A DNA stretch of 43,423 bases. Source: Neobacillus niacini. GTDB lineage: Bacteria > Bacillota > Bacilli > Bacillales > Cytobacillaceae. This document shows positions 1-8,222 of the stretch, piece after piece. The position numbers and the translations under genes are program-made. The notes under the pieces are model-generated. The model did not search any database and was not told where the DNA came from. It saw only the letters and a program-made list of their open reading frames with translations. Location: NCBI RefSeq assembly GCF_019749295.1, contig NZ_JACWFG010000021.1, positions 1-43,423 on the forward strand, given 5' to 3'. Each line of letters begins with the position of its first letter. Position 1 is the stretch's first letter.

Positions 1-46
1 TTGGCTTAGCTTTTATAAAAAGCTAAAAAAATGTTTGTTGACGTTA

Positions 47-72
47 CTGTTTGTTTAGTTTTCAAAGAGCAA
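47..72 (-). promoter_or_regulatory. rRNA-operon leader motif (boxA-like)
   Basis: Read on the minus strand this stretch gives TTGCTCTTTGAAAACTAAAC and a few more bases. That is the boxA-like antitermination motif seen in Bacillus rRNA leaders and spacers. It lies downstream of two minus-strand promoters in the same orientation, so a 16S gene would be expected just beyond the left edge. The rRNA gene itself is not in the window. Confidence 0.6.
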
Positions 73-129
73 TATTTCAATCAACCAATGAGCTCGTCCT
101 TTTTAAGGGGCTCAAAAGCGACCTCTTTA

Positions 130-158
130 ATTTAACATATCCTCTATTTCAATGTCAA
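130..158 (-). promoter_or_regulatory. rrn-type promoter P2 (sigma A)
   Basis: On the minus strand there is TTGACA (158-153), a 17-nt spacer, and TTAAAT (135-130). It is the second of two tandem promoters 83 bp apart, the usual arrangement in front of Bacillus rRNA operons. Transcription would run out of the left end of the window. Confidence 0.6.
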
Positions 159-212
159 CAACTTTTTAAAAATCTTTTTTGTTGTTTGACCCTCTCGGTG
201 AGGACGAGATTT

Positions 213-241
213 AATATAACATGTTCCAAAAATGATTGCAA
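213..241 (-). promoter_or_regulatory. rrn-type promoter P1 (sigma A)
   Basis: On the minus strand there is TTGCAA (241-236), a 17-nt spacer, and TATATT (218-213). It is the upstream member of the tandem pair. Between here and about 480 I see no gene or further clear signal. Confidence 0.55.
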
Positions 242-533
242 TATAATTTATAAAGTTTTTTTCTTTATTTTATTTTTAGCAGAAATAAATAACCATAACT
301 TTAGCTAATTTGAAGAGATTCTGCCAAAGATAAGTCAATTAGTATATAGACTCATAAAATCAGCCCTACTTGTATAAGTAATAAGAGAAGGCTCTAAATA
401 TACTCCATAATGAGACTTGGAGAACTATCTATCCACTGATTATTTCAGTAATAGGAAGTTTTTCTTTTTTTAACAAAGAAGGGATGTCGTATAATAGTAA
501 TATCAGTTTCCCTTGTATTAATAAATAATAGTA

Positions 534-1244
534 ATGGACGTGAAGCCCATGGAGAATATTGATTACGATATATTATTAAAGCTTGGAGTATCAGCAATTT
601 TAGGACTTATCATTGGACTTGAACGTGAATTAAAAAGGAAACCGGTAGGTCTTAAAACAAGTCTCGTTATTTCGGTAGTAAGTTGTTTGCTTACAATCGT
701 TTCAATCGAATCAGCTTATATGTTTCCTGATTCTGATAATGTTAAAATTACAATGGATCCTCTTCGTCTTGCTGCCCAGATTGTATCGGGTATCGGTTTC
801 CTAGGAGCAGGCGTGATACTTAGAAGAGGAAATGACAGTATCTCTGGTTTAACAACAGCCGCAATGATTTGGGGAGCAGCGGGAATCGGTATTGCTGTTG
901 GAGCTGGTTTTTTTATTGAAGCGTTTGTTGGAGTTGCCTTGCTCATTATTAGCGTAGAATTAGTCCCTTACGTTATGAAGTTCATTGGTCCAAAGCAATT
1001 GCGGGAAAAAGAAATTAGTCTTCAATTATTTATTAGGGATAAAATCCAAATTGATAAAGCAATCTCATTTCTTATGGAAAGAAAGTACATTATTCGAAGG
1101 ATTCGCATAAAGGACTTAGATAACGGAGATCATCTCGTGCAAATTTTAGTTGCGGTTGATTATCGTGAAAAGACTACAGATGTGTATGATTCTGTATCAA
1201 AATTAGAAGGCGTTCATAAAGTTGAAATTGAAAGTATGGGTTAA
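534..1244 (+). CDS. MgtC/SapB family membrane protein
   Basis: This 236-residue protein has four to five hydrophobic segments in its first 150 residues and a soluble C-terminal domain. The signature LGLIIGLEREL near residue 19 and the GIGFLGAGVI and GLTTAAMIWGAAGIG stretches are typical of MgtC/SapB. The family is linked to magnesium homeostasis and, in some pathogens, to inhibition of F-type ATPase; the role here is unknown. A TATAAT at 490-495 could be its -10 box, but no convincing -35 goes with it. Neither the ATG at 534 nor the one at 549 has a good ribosome site, so the start is uncertain. It stands alone, upstream of a tRNA with its own promoter. Confidence 0.88.
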   Translation: MDVKPMENIDYDILLKLGVSAILGLIIGLERELKRKPVGLKTSLVISVVSCLLTIVSIESAYMFPDSDNVKITMDPLRLAAQIVSGIGFLGAGVILRRGNDSISGLTTAAMIWGAAGIGIAVGAGFFIEAFVGVALLIISVELVPYVMKFIGPKQLREKEISLQLFIRDKIQIDKAISFLMERKYIIRRIRIKDLDNGDHLVQILVAVDYREKTTDVYDSVSKLEGVHKVEIESMG

Positions 1245-1269
1245 ATAAAAGAAAAAGTGAAAAAATCTA

Positions 1270-1298
1270 TTGCAAGAATGGTATGAGAAAGATATAAT
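1270..1298 (+). promoter_or_regulatory. tRNA-Ala promoter
   Basis: TTGCAA at 1270-1275 and TATAAT at 1293-1298 are separated by exactly 17 nt. The tRNA begins 18 nt after the -10 box. It is a good sigma-A promoter for a single-tRNA transcription unit. Confidence 0.75.
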
Positions 1299-1316
1299 TT
1301 TTCTTGTACCACATAC

Positions 1317-1389
<73 letters not shown>

Positions 1390-1393
1390 TACT

Positions 1394-1423
1394 AAAAAAC
1401 CCTTGCCCAGCAAGGGTTTTTTC
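1394..1423. terminator. Bidirectional terminator, tRNA / helicase
   Basis: AAAACCCTTGC and GCAAGGGTTTT form a hairpin with loop CCA, flanked by A-rich and T-rich tracts. It ends the tRNA transcript on the plus strand and abuts the stop codon of the convergent helicase gene. Confidence 0.85.
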
Positions 1424-2775
1424 TATGTCATTCTTTTACTTTTTCTAGGTGCACTTTTTTCTCCTGGTTTAGAATTCGATCGTTGTCCCCTAACACCACT
1501 TTTCCTACTTTCTTGCCCCTTCTGTGAACCTTCCCTATGTTGTTTAGGACTTCTCTTACCATCACTTCTACCTTCGGTTTTCCGAGGAGTTTGCCGGTTA
1601 TTATTCTTTTTAACTGTCGACTTTGAAGGTGAACTAGATTTTTTATCTTCCTGACTATTGCCAGTACCTATGTTTTCTTTCTTGATTGTTATGTTAAGCT
1701 CTTTCTCAATCATATCAAGTGTAGGACGGTCATCTGTTGAGTAAAATGTAATCGCAATTCCTTTTGTTCCAGCTCTGCCAGTTCTGCCGATTCGATGGAT
1801 AAAGCTTTCTGCATCTTGAGGAATGTCATAATTAAAAACATGGGTCACACCTTCAACATCAAGCCCCCTGGCTGCGACATCCGTTGCAATTAACAATTGT
1901 ATTTCTCCATCTCTAAAGCGTTTCATTACTTGCTCTCTTTTTGATTGTGATAAATCACCATGCAGTTCATCACACAAAAACTTATGTGATCTAAGAACTT
2001 CATATAACTTCGAAACCCTCCGTTTAGTTCTACAAAAAATAACAGCTAAATAGGGTCTATGCGTTTCGACTAATTGAATTAACGTTGCTTGCTTAGCACG
2101 GTCAATCGTATGGATAGCAATAAGTTTAACATTGTCAGCCGGCCCCTGCGTTTTCTCAACCTGGATGTATTCCGGTTTACACATATGTTTATTAGCTAAT
2201 GTTCTAATCTCCTCTGGCATAGTCGCAGAAAAGAGCATGGTTTGCCGGGTTTTAGGTGTTTCCTTAATGATATCCTCAACCTCATTCAAAAACCCTATAT
2301 GGAGCATCTGGTCCGCTTCATCAAGAACAAGAAACGATACTTGTGATAATTGAACGGTCCCTCTTCCAATATGATCTAAGAGCCTTCCAGGTGTACCAAC
2401 AACTATTTGAACATTTTTCTTTAGTTTTTTAAGCTGTTTATCCACATCCTGGCCGCCATATACCGCGAGAACATCGACACCTGTCATATCACGAGTAAGC
2501 TTTTCAAACTCATCGGTTATTTGCAAAGCTAATTCTCTCGTAGGGGTAACAATAAGTGCTTGGACATGTGAATCAAGTGGATTTATTTTTTCTAAAATGG
2601 GCAGGATGAAGGCAAAAGTCTTTCCAGTCCCTGTTTGTGCCTGGGCAATGACATCTTTTCCACCCATAATAAACGGGATTGCTTTCTCTTGGATAGGAGT
2701 TGCAGTGGCTACCCCGTGACTTCTTAATTTATTTACAATTGACTCAGAAATACCTAAAGATTTAAAATCAGGCAA
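1423..2775 (-). CDS. DEAD-box ATP-dependent RNA helicase
   Basis: RNA helicase that remodels structured RNA, probably in ribosome assembly or mRNA decay. Motifs occur in order: Q motif (TPIQEKAI), Walker A AQTGTGKT, PTRELA, DEAD, SAT, TDVAARGLD and HRIGRTGRAG. The last 70 or so residues are a lysine/arginine/serine-rich tail that probably binds RNA. I place the start at the TTG at 2775 (residues LPDFKSLG), preceded by an AGTAGGGA ribosome site. The open frame runs 36 codons further upstream, but through a terminator hairpin. At 450 residues it is in the size range of the Bacillus Csh helicases; which one it matches I cannot tell. Confidence 0.93.
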   Translation of the reverse strand: MPDFKSLGISESIVNKLRSHGVATATPIQEKAIPFIMGGKDVIAQAQTGTGKTFAFILPILEKINPLDSHVQALIVTPTRELALQITDEFEKLTRDMTGVDVLAVYGGQDVDKQLKKLKKNVQIVVGTPGRLLDHIGRGTVQLSQVSFLVLDEADQMLHIGFLNEVEDIIKETPKTRQTMLFSATMPEEIRTLANKHMCKPEYIQVEKTQGPADNVKLIAIHTIDRAKQATLIQLVETHRPYLAVIFCRTKRRVSKLYEVLRSHKFLCDELHGDLSQSKREQVMKRFRDGEIQLLIATDVAARGLDVEGVTHVFNYDIPQDAESFIHRIGRTGRAGTKGIAITFYSTDDRPTLDMIEKELNITIKKENIGTGNSQEDKKSSSPSKSTVKKNNNRQTPRKTEGRSDGKRSPKQHREGSQKGQESRKSGVRGQRSNSKPGEKSAPRKSKRMT

Positions 2776-2865
2776 AAAAATCCCTACTTTCTCTATCTCA
2801 TACAATTTTTGTCTTATTAATATTGAGTGTTTAACACGGAAATAGCAAATATTCTTTTTTAAAAC

Positions 2866-2898
2866 AAAAAAAGACCTCATCAATTGATAAGACCTTTT
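2866..2898 (-). terminator. Terminator after TusA-like gene
   Basis: On the minus strand GGTCTTATC-AATT-GATGAGGTC forms a hairpin with G-T pairs, followed by seven T. It lies just past the stop of the TusA-like gene and separates it from the helicase. Confidence 0.75.
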
Positions 2899-2902
2899 AT
2901 AG

Positions 2903-3142
2903 CTAGCGTTTTTTAATATAGTAATAACTTATTTCCCCAAAATCCTTTCGATCTACCATTGTATGCTTATGTATTCTGATCCAGGCTGCCAAGCCCTCTC
3001 TTACCATGGGCTCATTGGATATGACCTCGATAATTTGTCCACTAATCAACTTTTCCATTTCCAAGAACAGAATATCTACTACCTCTTCAGCCCCTGTTTG
3101 ACATGCATCATAGATTACATCCGGTACATATTGGAGTGACAT
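2903..3142 (-). CDS. TusA/SirA-like small protein
   Basis: A 79-residue protein with the TusA fold pattern. An N-terminal half contains DACQTGAEEVVDIL, followed by SGQIIEVISNEP, AWIRIHKHTM and a closing beta strand ending YYYIKKR. TusA proteins relay persulfide sulfur, and relatives such as YedF occur with selenium genes. The usual CPxP motif is absent; the single Cys in DACQTG is the only candidate sulfur carrier. The start is an ATG after GGGAG. It is divergent from a LysR gene that resembles selenium-metabolism regulators, with a palindrome between them, so the two are probably co-regulated. Confidence 0.65.
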   Translation of the reverse strand: MSLQYVPDVIYDACQTGAEEVVDILFLEMEKLISGQIIEVISNEPMVREGLAAWIRIHKHTMVDRKDFGEISYYYIKKR

Positions 3143-3208
3143 TCATTAAGCTCCCATCGCGATTTAATCAAACTCTTTTAACACCTATTATAAAAAAATG
3201 ATATGATA

Positions 3209-3227
3209 AGATAAATTCAATTTATCT
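3209..3227. promoter_or_regulatory. Palindromic LysR-type operator candidate
   Basis: AGATAAATT-C-AATTTATCT is a perfect 9-bp inverted repeat and contains the T-N11-A pattern of LysR binding sites. It lies between the divergent TusA-like and LysR genes, about 55 bp upstream of the LysR start. Confidence 0.55.
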
Positions 3228-3280
3228 ATTCTATCTATACATACAAATCGATTGTATCAATATAAAGGGTGGTAACATTA

Positions 3281-4174
3281 ATGGATTTACACCAATTATT
3301 TGTGTTTACAAAGGTAGTAGAACACAAAAGCTTTTCTAAAGCAGCGGAAGACATTTTTCTTAGTCAATCTACTGTAAGCTCTCATATTCAAGCTTTAGAA
3401 CGAACTCTGAATGTGAGTCTCTTCGATCGGGTTGGGCGAGAGAATATTCTTACTCCAGCTGGGGAGCGATTGTATCAATGGGCATTAAAGCTTTTATTAT
3501 TAAAGGATCAGGCACTGCTTGACATAAAAGAAGGAGCAACAGAACTTAGGGGAATTATACGAATCAGTGCCAGTTCCGTCCCAGGTCAATTTATGATTCC
3601 CAGGATGGTAAAGAAGTTTAGAACGCTTTACCCAAAAGCAGCATTTCATATAAACCAATCCTCATCGAAGAATGTTGCAGAAAAGGTCCTAAATGGATCA
3701 GTTGATTTTGGCATATTAGGTGAAAAATACGACAACGATAAACTTTGCTATATTCCTTTACTAAAAGAACATCTAGTGCTTATCACATCACAGCAGTCCG
3801 ATATTAAGGGACCTGTGGATATCCAAAACCTATTGAGCTATCCATTTATCATGAGAAACTCTGATTCGGGAACGAACTCTCTTATAGAACGATTTTTGAA
3901 AAAACAAAACATCGCAAAGGACCAATTGAACATTGTAGCTTTTACAGAAAATGGCCAGAGTTTGGTTCAATTCGTACTCCAAGATATCGGGATTGCGATT
4001 ATTTCGGAAATGGCTGCAAGGGAATATTATGATAGAAAATTACTGAAGATACATGAAATAAATGGGTTTGATGATGAACGATATTTTTATCTTGTTTATA
4101 ACAAAAACAAAACACAATCGATGTTATCAAAGTTATTTATTGAAAGTGCACATGAACTCATTGCCATAAACTAA
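3281..4174 (+). CDS. LysR-family regulator, selenium-metabolism-like
   Basis: This 297-residue LysR-type regulator has an N-terminal winged helix (SFSKAAEDIFLSQSTVSSHIQALE) and a C-terminal substrate-binding domain. The stretches ISASSVPGQFMIP, DFGILGEK and IPLLKEHLVLI match what I recall of the LysR subgroup annotated as selenium-metabolism-associated, also close to CysL/YeiE. The ATG at 3281 is chosen because AAAGGGTGG ends 8 nt before it; the frame also opens at a GTG at 3269 that lies inside that ribosome site. Its effector is unknown. The subgroup assignment is from memory of the family, not from an alignment. Confidence 0.85.
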   Translation: MDLHQLFVFTKVVEHKSFSKAAEDIFLSQSTVSSHIQALERTLNVSLFDRVGRENILTPAGERLYQWALKLLLLKDQALLDIKEGATELRGIIRISASSVPGQFMIPRMVKKFRTLYPKAAFHINQSSSKNVAEKVLNGSVDFGILGEKYDNDKLCYIPLLKEHLVLITSQQSDIKGPVDIQNLLSYPFIMRNSDSGTNSLIERFLKKQNIAKDQLNIVAFTENGQSLVQFVLQDIGIAIISEMAAREYYDRKLLKIHEINGFDDERYFYLVYNKNKTQSMLSKLFIESAHELIAIN

Positions 4175-4200
4175 AGGGCTGAAAATCTTCAGCCCTTTTT
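4173..4200. terminator. Terminator, LysR / adhB
   Basis: AAAGGGCTGAA-AATC-TTCAGCCCTTT is followed by T residues. It serves two convergent genes. Confidence 0.85.
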
Positions 4201-4204
4201 GGGG

Positions 4205-5341
4205 TTATGGTTTAAGAATGACTTTTATACAATCTTCTGTTTTTGTATCAAAAACCTCGTACCCATGTTTTGCTTGCTCTAATGGCAGTACATGGGTAAT
4301 GATGTCACTTATATCGATTTTTCTTTCGTTGATCATATTGTATAGGTAGGACATATAAGGAATAACAGGTGCCTGTCCTGTTTTGATATCAACGTTTCGC
4401 TGGAAGATATCCCCAAGTGGAAAAGCATTGTATCTCCCACCATAAACACCGGTAAGTTGAATCGTTCCGCCTTTTCGGACTGCTTGACTAGCAATAACGA
4501 TTGCACCCATTGCACCGCCATGAAGCTTCATACCTGATGCCAAAAACTCCATCGGGGTCATTTTTCCGTCCATCCCTACAGCGTCGATGACGATATCAGC
4601 TCCACCCTGAGTAATTTCCAGAAGATAATCCCCCACATTTTCATGGTCCTCGAAATTTACAATTTCCACTTTGTTGGTTCGTTTTGCGTGCTGTAAGCGG
4701 TAATTGATGTAATCAACAGCTATAACACGTTTGGCCCCTTTTAACCAGGCGAATTTTTGTGCTAATAAACCGACTGGACCACATCCTAAAACGATCACGG
4801 TATCATCAGGTTTTACCCCCGCATGATCCACGCTCCAATAGGCAGTGGGTGCAGCATCAGCAAGTAATACAAGTTTCTCATCTTCCACTTCACAATTTTC
4901 CGGAATTTTAAATGGAGTGAAATTCCCATAAGGAACACGCATATATTCTGCCTGTCCGCCAGCATAACCGCCAGTTGTTTCCGAATATCCGAAAAACCCG
5001 CTGCCCTGCCCATGAGGGTTTGCGTTGTCGCATTGACTTGTTAAATCGTGATTACAATACCAGCAGTGTCCACAGCTAACGTTAAATGGGATAATGACTC
5101 GGTCCCCTTTTTTTAACTTCGTGACCTCTGGACCTACTTCTTCGACAATTCCCATCGGCTCGTGCCCTATTACAAAATCTGTTGGCAGATTTGGTATCAT
5201 TGCATGGATTAAATGCAAATCAGATCCACAAATGGCTGAAGATGTAATCTTGACAATAATGTCATCAGGATTTTTTATATTAGGATCCTTTACTTCTCTT
5301 ACCTCAACATTCTTAATTCCTTGGTATGTAACGGCCTTCAT
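4205..5341 (-). CDS. adhB: Zinc-dependent alcohol dehydrogenase AdhB-like
   Basis: A medium-chain, NAD-dependent zinc alcohol dehydrogenase of 378 residues. Catalytic zinc ligands are Cys38, His60 and Glu61; structural zinc ligands are Cys90, Cys93, Cys96 and Cys104. The Rossmann motif VLGCGPVGLLA lies near residue 185. It resembles the branch that includes glutathione-independent formaldehyde dehydrogenases. Size and neighbours match B. subtilis AdhB in the yraG-yraF-adhB-yraE-yraD cluster. The ribosome site AAGGAGGGG precedes the ATG. It lies 14 nt after yraF, so both are probably in one operon expressed in sporulation. Confidence 0.9.
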   Translation of the reverse strand: MKAVTYQGIKNVEVREVKDPNIKNPDDIIVKITSSAICGSDLHLIHAMIPNLPTDFVIGHEPMGIVEEVGPEVTKLKKGDRVIIPFNVSCGHCWYCNHDLTSQCDNANPHGQGSGFFGYSETTGGYAGGQAEYMRVPYGNFTPFKIPENCEVEDEKLVLLADAAPTAYWSVDHAGVKPDDTVIVLGCGPVGLLAQKFAWLKGAKRVIAVDYINYRLQHAKRTNKVEIVNFEDHENVGDYLLEITQGGADIVIDAVGMDGKMTPMEFLASGMKLHGGAMGAIVIASQAVRKGGTIQLTGVYGGRYNAFPLGDIFQRNVDIKTGQAPVIPYMSYLYNMINERKIDISDIITHVLPLEQAKHGYEVFDTKTEDCIKVILKP

Positions 5342-5355
5342 TTTATCCCCTCCTT

Positions 5356-5715
5356 TTATTGGTCTGGTGTTGCAAACATACCCTGCCTATCCGTGTCGTT
5401 AGGATAAAGATTCAGCTTGGCAATTTGCACGGCCGTCTCGGCTGCCTTCATATCAATAGGATATTGCTCCTTAAAGTTATGTGGATGAAGCCAGCCCTTT
5501 TTTATCATTAAATTAGATATTTCCGTATGCAAATCAATAGCTGCCTCCATTTGCTTATGGAAAATTCTCCTTAGTTCAGGGTTAGCCGTTTCCGTAATCG
5601 CAAAGCCATAGTTACGAATTCCATTTTTTACAGTTAATAAAAAATCCATAGCAAAGGCCGAATCAGCCAAACTCGGCATTCCCTCAGCATTTCTTGGGTC
5701 CAAATAATCCTCCAT
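5356..5715 (-). CDS. yraF: CotF-family spore coat protein YraF-like
   Basis: A 119-residue CotF-like protein. It contains FAMDFLLTVKNGIRNYGFAI, TANPELRRIFHKQMEAAIDLH and GWLHPHN, the helical pattern typical of this ferritin-like coat family. I chose the ATG at 5715, 8 nt after AGGAGG; the frame also begins at a GTG at 5724 that overlaps the ribosome site. It sits between yraG and adhB on the same strand. Confidence 0.85.
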   Translation of the reverse strand: MEDYLDPRNAEGMPSLADSAFAMDFLLTVKNGIRNYGFAITETANPELRRIFHKQMEAAIDLHTEISNLMIKKGWLHPHNFKEQYPIDMKAAETAVQIAKLNLYPNDTDRQGMFATPDQ

Positions 5716-5734
5716 ACATTCCACCTCCTTATTC

Positions 5735-5944
5735 TTATTGAAGTAATTGGCTATTTTTGTAGAAACTCACGATTTCATTAATATCCTTAATAGATTGTTG
5801 AACATCTTTTTCCATAAGTGCTTTTAACTCATTATCGAAGCAAATGCCCTGCATTAATTTTGATCGGAGTAAGCAAACCGTTTTAAAATTTAAGATTTCA
5901 TGTGTTTCCATTGTCTCATGTAAGGCTAAGTTTTCCTTGACCAT
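5735..5944 (-). CDS. yraG: Small spore coat-associated protein YraG-like
   Basis: A 69-residue protein with the pattern LALHETMETHEILNFKTVCL, closely similar to the 68-residue product encoded divergently at 6071. Both look like the small partners of CotF-type proteins. The ATG at 5944 follows GGAGG by 8 nt; a GTG at 5953 overlaps the ribosome site and is rejected. It is the first gene of the minus-strand yraG-yraF-adhB run. Confidence 0.8.
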   Translation of the reverse strand: MVKENLALHETMETHEILNFKTVCLLRSKLMQGICFDNELKALMEKDVQQSIKDINEIVSFYKNSQLLQ

Positions 5945-6070
5945 CACACTCACCTCCAGGTACTACCTGTATTTTCTCCTATTCGCATTTCCTTTTATGC
6001 AAAATGAATAATCATCATTACTCTTAGAAAATATAAAGAGGATTAATTCTGTACGTTTGGAGGGAAAACA

Positions 6071-6277
6071 GTGACAAAATATCTTGGTCTTCACGAGACG
6101 CTTGACCTTCATGAATTGTTGACTTTTAAAAATCTTTGTTTAACAAAAGCTGCTACCATGAGTGTATTGGTTCAAGATCCTGAATTAAAAGCAATTATGT
6201 CGGAAGATGTTGTTAATGGGACAAAGCATATACAACAGCTTCAGGAGTTTTTAACACAAAGGGAGGAAAATGAATGA
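6071..6277 (+). CDS. yraE: Small spore coat-associated protein YraE-like
   Basis: This 68-residue protein (LGLHETLDLHELLTFKNLCL near its start) is a paralogue of the divergent 69-residue protein at 5735. It starts at GTG 6071, 7 nt after GGAGGG. Its stop overlaps the start of the next gene by 4 nt (ATGA), so the two are translationally coupled. Confidence 0.82.
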   Translation: MTKYLGLHETLDLHELLTFKNLCLTKAATMSVLVQDPELKAIMSEDVVNGTKHIQQLQEFLTQREENE

Positions 6278-6573
6278 ATCAGCTCATCCAAAACCTAATG
6301 GGCATGGGCGGGATGACAGACCAGGTCATTGCTACCGACTTTCTCATTTCTGCAAAAGCCGGTGTTAGAAATTACGCAGTAGCTATTACTGAAACAGGCA
6401 CACCAGAATTAAAAGCCGCTCTAAGAGAGCAATTAAATACTGCCATTGCCACCCATGAAAAAATCACTAATTATATGATTTCTAGAGGCTTCTACCATCC
6501 ACATGAGTTGAGTGAACAATTACAGGTTGACTTAACCGTATCTGAAACCGCCCTAAAACTTGCACAAAAATAA
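6274..6573 (+). CDS. yraD: CotF-family spore coat protein YraD-like
   Basis: This 99-residue CotF-family protein has VIATDFLISAKAGVRNYAVA, TPELKAALREQLNTAIATHE and RGFYHPHEL. It is a paralogue of the 119-residue protein at 5356. The length equals that of B. subtilis YraD as I remember it. GGGAGG precedes the ATG. Here the yraE-yraD pair is divergent from adhB-yraF-yraG. Confidence 0.85.
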   Translation: MNQLIQNLMGMGGMTDQVIATDFLISAKAGVRNYAVAITETGTPELKAALREQLNTAIATHEKITNYMISRGFYHPHELSEQLQVDLTVSETALKLAQK

Positions 6574-6575
6574 GT

Positions 6576-6610
6576 AAAGGAGAACCGCTAATTTTTAACG
6601 GTTCTCCTTT
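6576..6610. terminator. Bidirectional terminator, yraD / acyl-CoA ligase
   Basis: AAAGGAGAACCG and CGGTTCTCCTTT form a 12-bp stem around an AT-rich loop, between two convergent genes. The stop of the ligase gene touches its right arm. Confidence 0.85.
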
Positions 6611-8108
6611 ATGTTTTATTACTGAATTCTTTCAATTTCTTCTTATCAATTTTTCCAACATGTGTTTTCGGAAGTTCTTTTAAAGTGATAAACCTCTTCG
6701 GTATTTTATAGCTTCCAAGTTTTTCTTCACAATATGATTTAAGTTCCACTTCATCAATTGGATGAGGATATTTCTGGACAATGAAAGCTACAACAAGCTC
6801 TCCCCATTTATCATCCGGAAGTCCAATCACTGCTGCTTCATCAACCGCCGGGTGAGCCGCGAGCCAATGCTCAATTTCTAGTGGATAGACATTTTCACCG
6901 CCAGTGATAATCATATCTTTTTTCCGTCCGACAATATAATGGAAACCCTCTTCATCCTTTTTTGCCAGGTCTCCAGTATGAACCCAGCCTTCTTTCTTCG
7001 TTTCCATCGTTGCGAGTTCATTATTCCAATAATGTGAGAAAGTGTGTCTTCCATTAATTAAGATTTCTCCAACCTCGTTAACTTTAGCCTCTTCCCCATC
7101 TGCCTTTTCCAGTTTTATTGTATTGAACATCATCGGCTTTCCTACAGACCCTCGTTTCAACTGTGCATCCTCAGGGTGAATAAAGAAATTATTTGGTCCG
7201 GCTTCCGTTAATCCATACCCCTCCTTAAAGGCTAATCCTTTCTTTTGGAAGGCTTCATACACATGTAAAGGACAAGGCGCTGCACCAGACAAGAAAATCT
7301 TCATTGAAGGGAATTCACTTCTTTGGAACTCATCACTTTGAATGAGCAAATGATACATTGTCGGTACAAGAAGAATAATCGTACATTTGTATTGATTAAT
7401 TGAATGGACTGCTTTTTGTCCCGTAAACTGATCACCGATTACCACTGTCCCGCCAATCATTAAGATAGGCACCGATAAAGCATTTAATCCTCCTGTATGA
7501 AACATAGGCATGTAGTTTATCGTTACATCCTCTTGAGATAAGTTCCAGCTAAGTATCGTGTTAATACCATTCCATTGAATGGATTGATGACTTAATACAA
7601 CACCTTTTGGTTTCCCTGTAGTTCCTCCTGTGTAAATCATCGCTAATGGGTCTTTTTCGGAGATAGCTTCGATCTGCCTACAATCAAAAATATCGGATAC
7701 TATTTCATGGTAACTGCTTCCTCCCACAACCAAAGCTTTAGGTGCTGTCTTAAGCAAGGAAGGAACCCTGTTTTCGAATCTCTGATGAATAGCTATCAAA
7801 GAGGGTGTGCAATCAAGCAATATTTCATTTAATTCATGCTCTGACAGGCGCCAATTTAATGGGACAAAAATGGCCCCTATTTTTCCACATGCAAACAATA
7901 AATCAAAATAACTTATATCGTTTGGTGACAATAAGGCAACTCGGTCACCTTTTTTCACGCCTTGTTTCTTTAACCAGCCTGCCATTGAGGAAGAGCGGTT
8001 ATTTAATTGCTTATAGGTCCATGATTTATTTGTATCTTCATCAATTATTGCCTTTTTATTTGGCGATAACCTTGCCCTATTTTCAATCCAATCGATTTCC
8101 CACCTCAC
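6609..8108 (-). CDS. AMP-forming acyl-CoA ligase
   Basis: This 499-residue adenylate-forming enzyme would activate a carboxylic acid to its CoA thioester using ATP. Motifs: MIYTGGTTGKPKGV (P-loop A3), GYGLTEAGP (A5), WVHTGDLA, GRKKDMIITGGENVYP, and the C-terminal catalytic lysine in THVGKIDKKKL. No single substrate can be deduced. The start is GTG 8108 with AAGGAGA about 10 nt upstream. A terminator separates it from the KAS III/hydrolase operon, so it is probably transcribed separately, though the shared strand and acyl-CoA theme suggest one pathway. Confidence 0.9.
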   Translation of the reverse strand: MRWEIDWIENRARLSPNKKAIIDEDTNKSWTYKQLNNRSSSMAGWLKKQGVKKGDRVALLSPNDISYFDLLFACGKIGAIFVPLNWRLSEHELNEILLDCTPSLIAIHQRFENRVPSLLKTAPKALVVGGSSYHEIVSDIFDCRQIEAISEKDPLAMIYTGGTTGKPKGVVLSHQSIQWNGINTILSWNLSQEDVTINYMPMFHTGGLNALSVPILMIGGTVVIGDQFTGQKAVHSINQYKCTIILLVPTMYHLLIQSDEFQRSEFPSMKIFLSGAAPCPLHVYEAFQKKGLAFKEGYGLTEAGPNNFFIHPEDAQLKRGSVGKPMMFNTIKLEKADGEEAKVNEVGEILINGRHTFSHYWNNELATMETKKEGWVHTGDLAKKDEEGFHYIVGRKKDMIITGGENVYPLEIEHWLAAHPAVDEAAVIGLPDDKWGELVVAFIVQKYPHPIDEVELKSYCEEKLGSYKIPKRFITLKELPKTHVGKIDKKKLKEFSNKT

Positions 8109-8185
8109 CGAACAATCTCTCCTTCACAACTAGATGAGAACATCTTACTGAATTCTGGTTACAACAAAGTTACAAAGATGAATAT

Positions 8186-8212
8186 AAAAAAACGACCACA
8201 AATTGGTCGTTT
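8186..8212 (-). terminator. Terminator of the transporter/hydrolase operon
   Basis: On the minus strand AAACGACCA and TGGTCGTTT form a stem with a short loop, followed by seven T. It closes the operon that starts at the substrate-binding protein. Confidence 0.85.
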
Positions 8213-8222
8213 CGCTGCTGAA

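Noticed and set aside
6..26. Palindrome TTAGCTTTT-ATA-AAAAGCTAA as terminator
   Set aside because: Neither strand has a T-tract after the stem; it may only be part of the rRNA leader.
51..308. 85-codon open frame on the plus strand
   Set aside because: It runs antisense through tandem rrn-type promoters and a leader motif, has no ribosome site and reads as low-complexity Phe/Leu/Asn-rich sequence.
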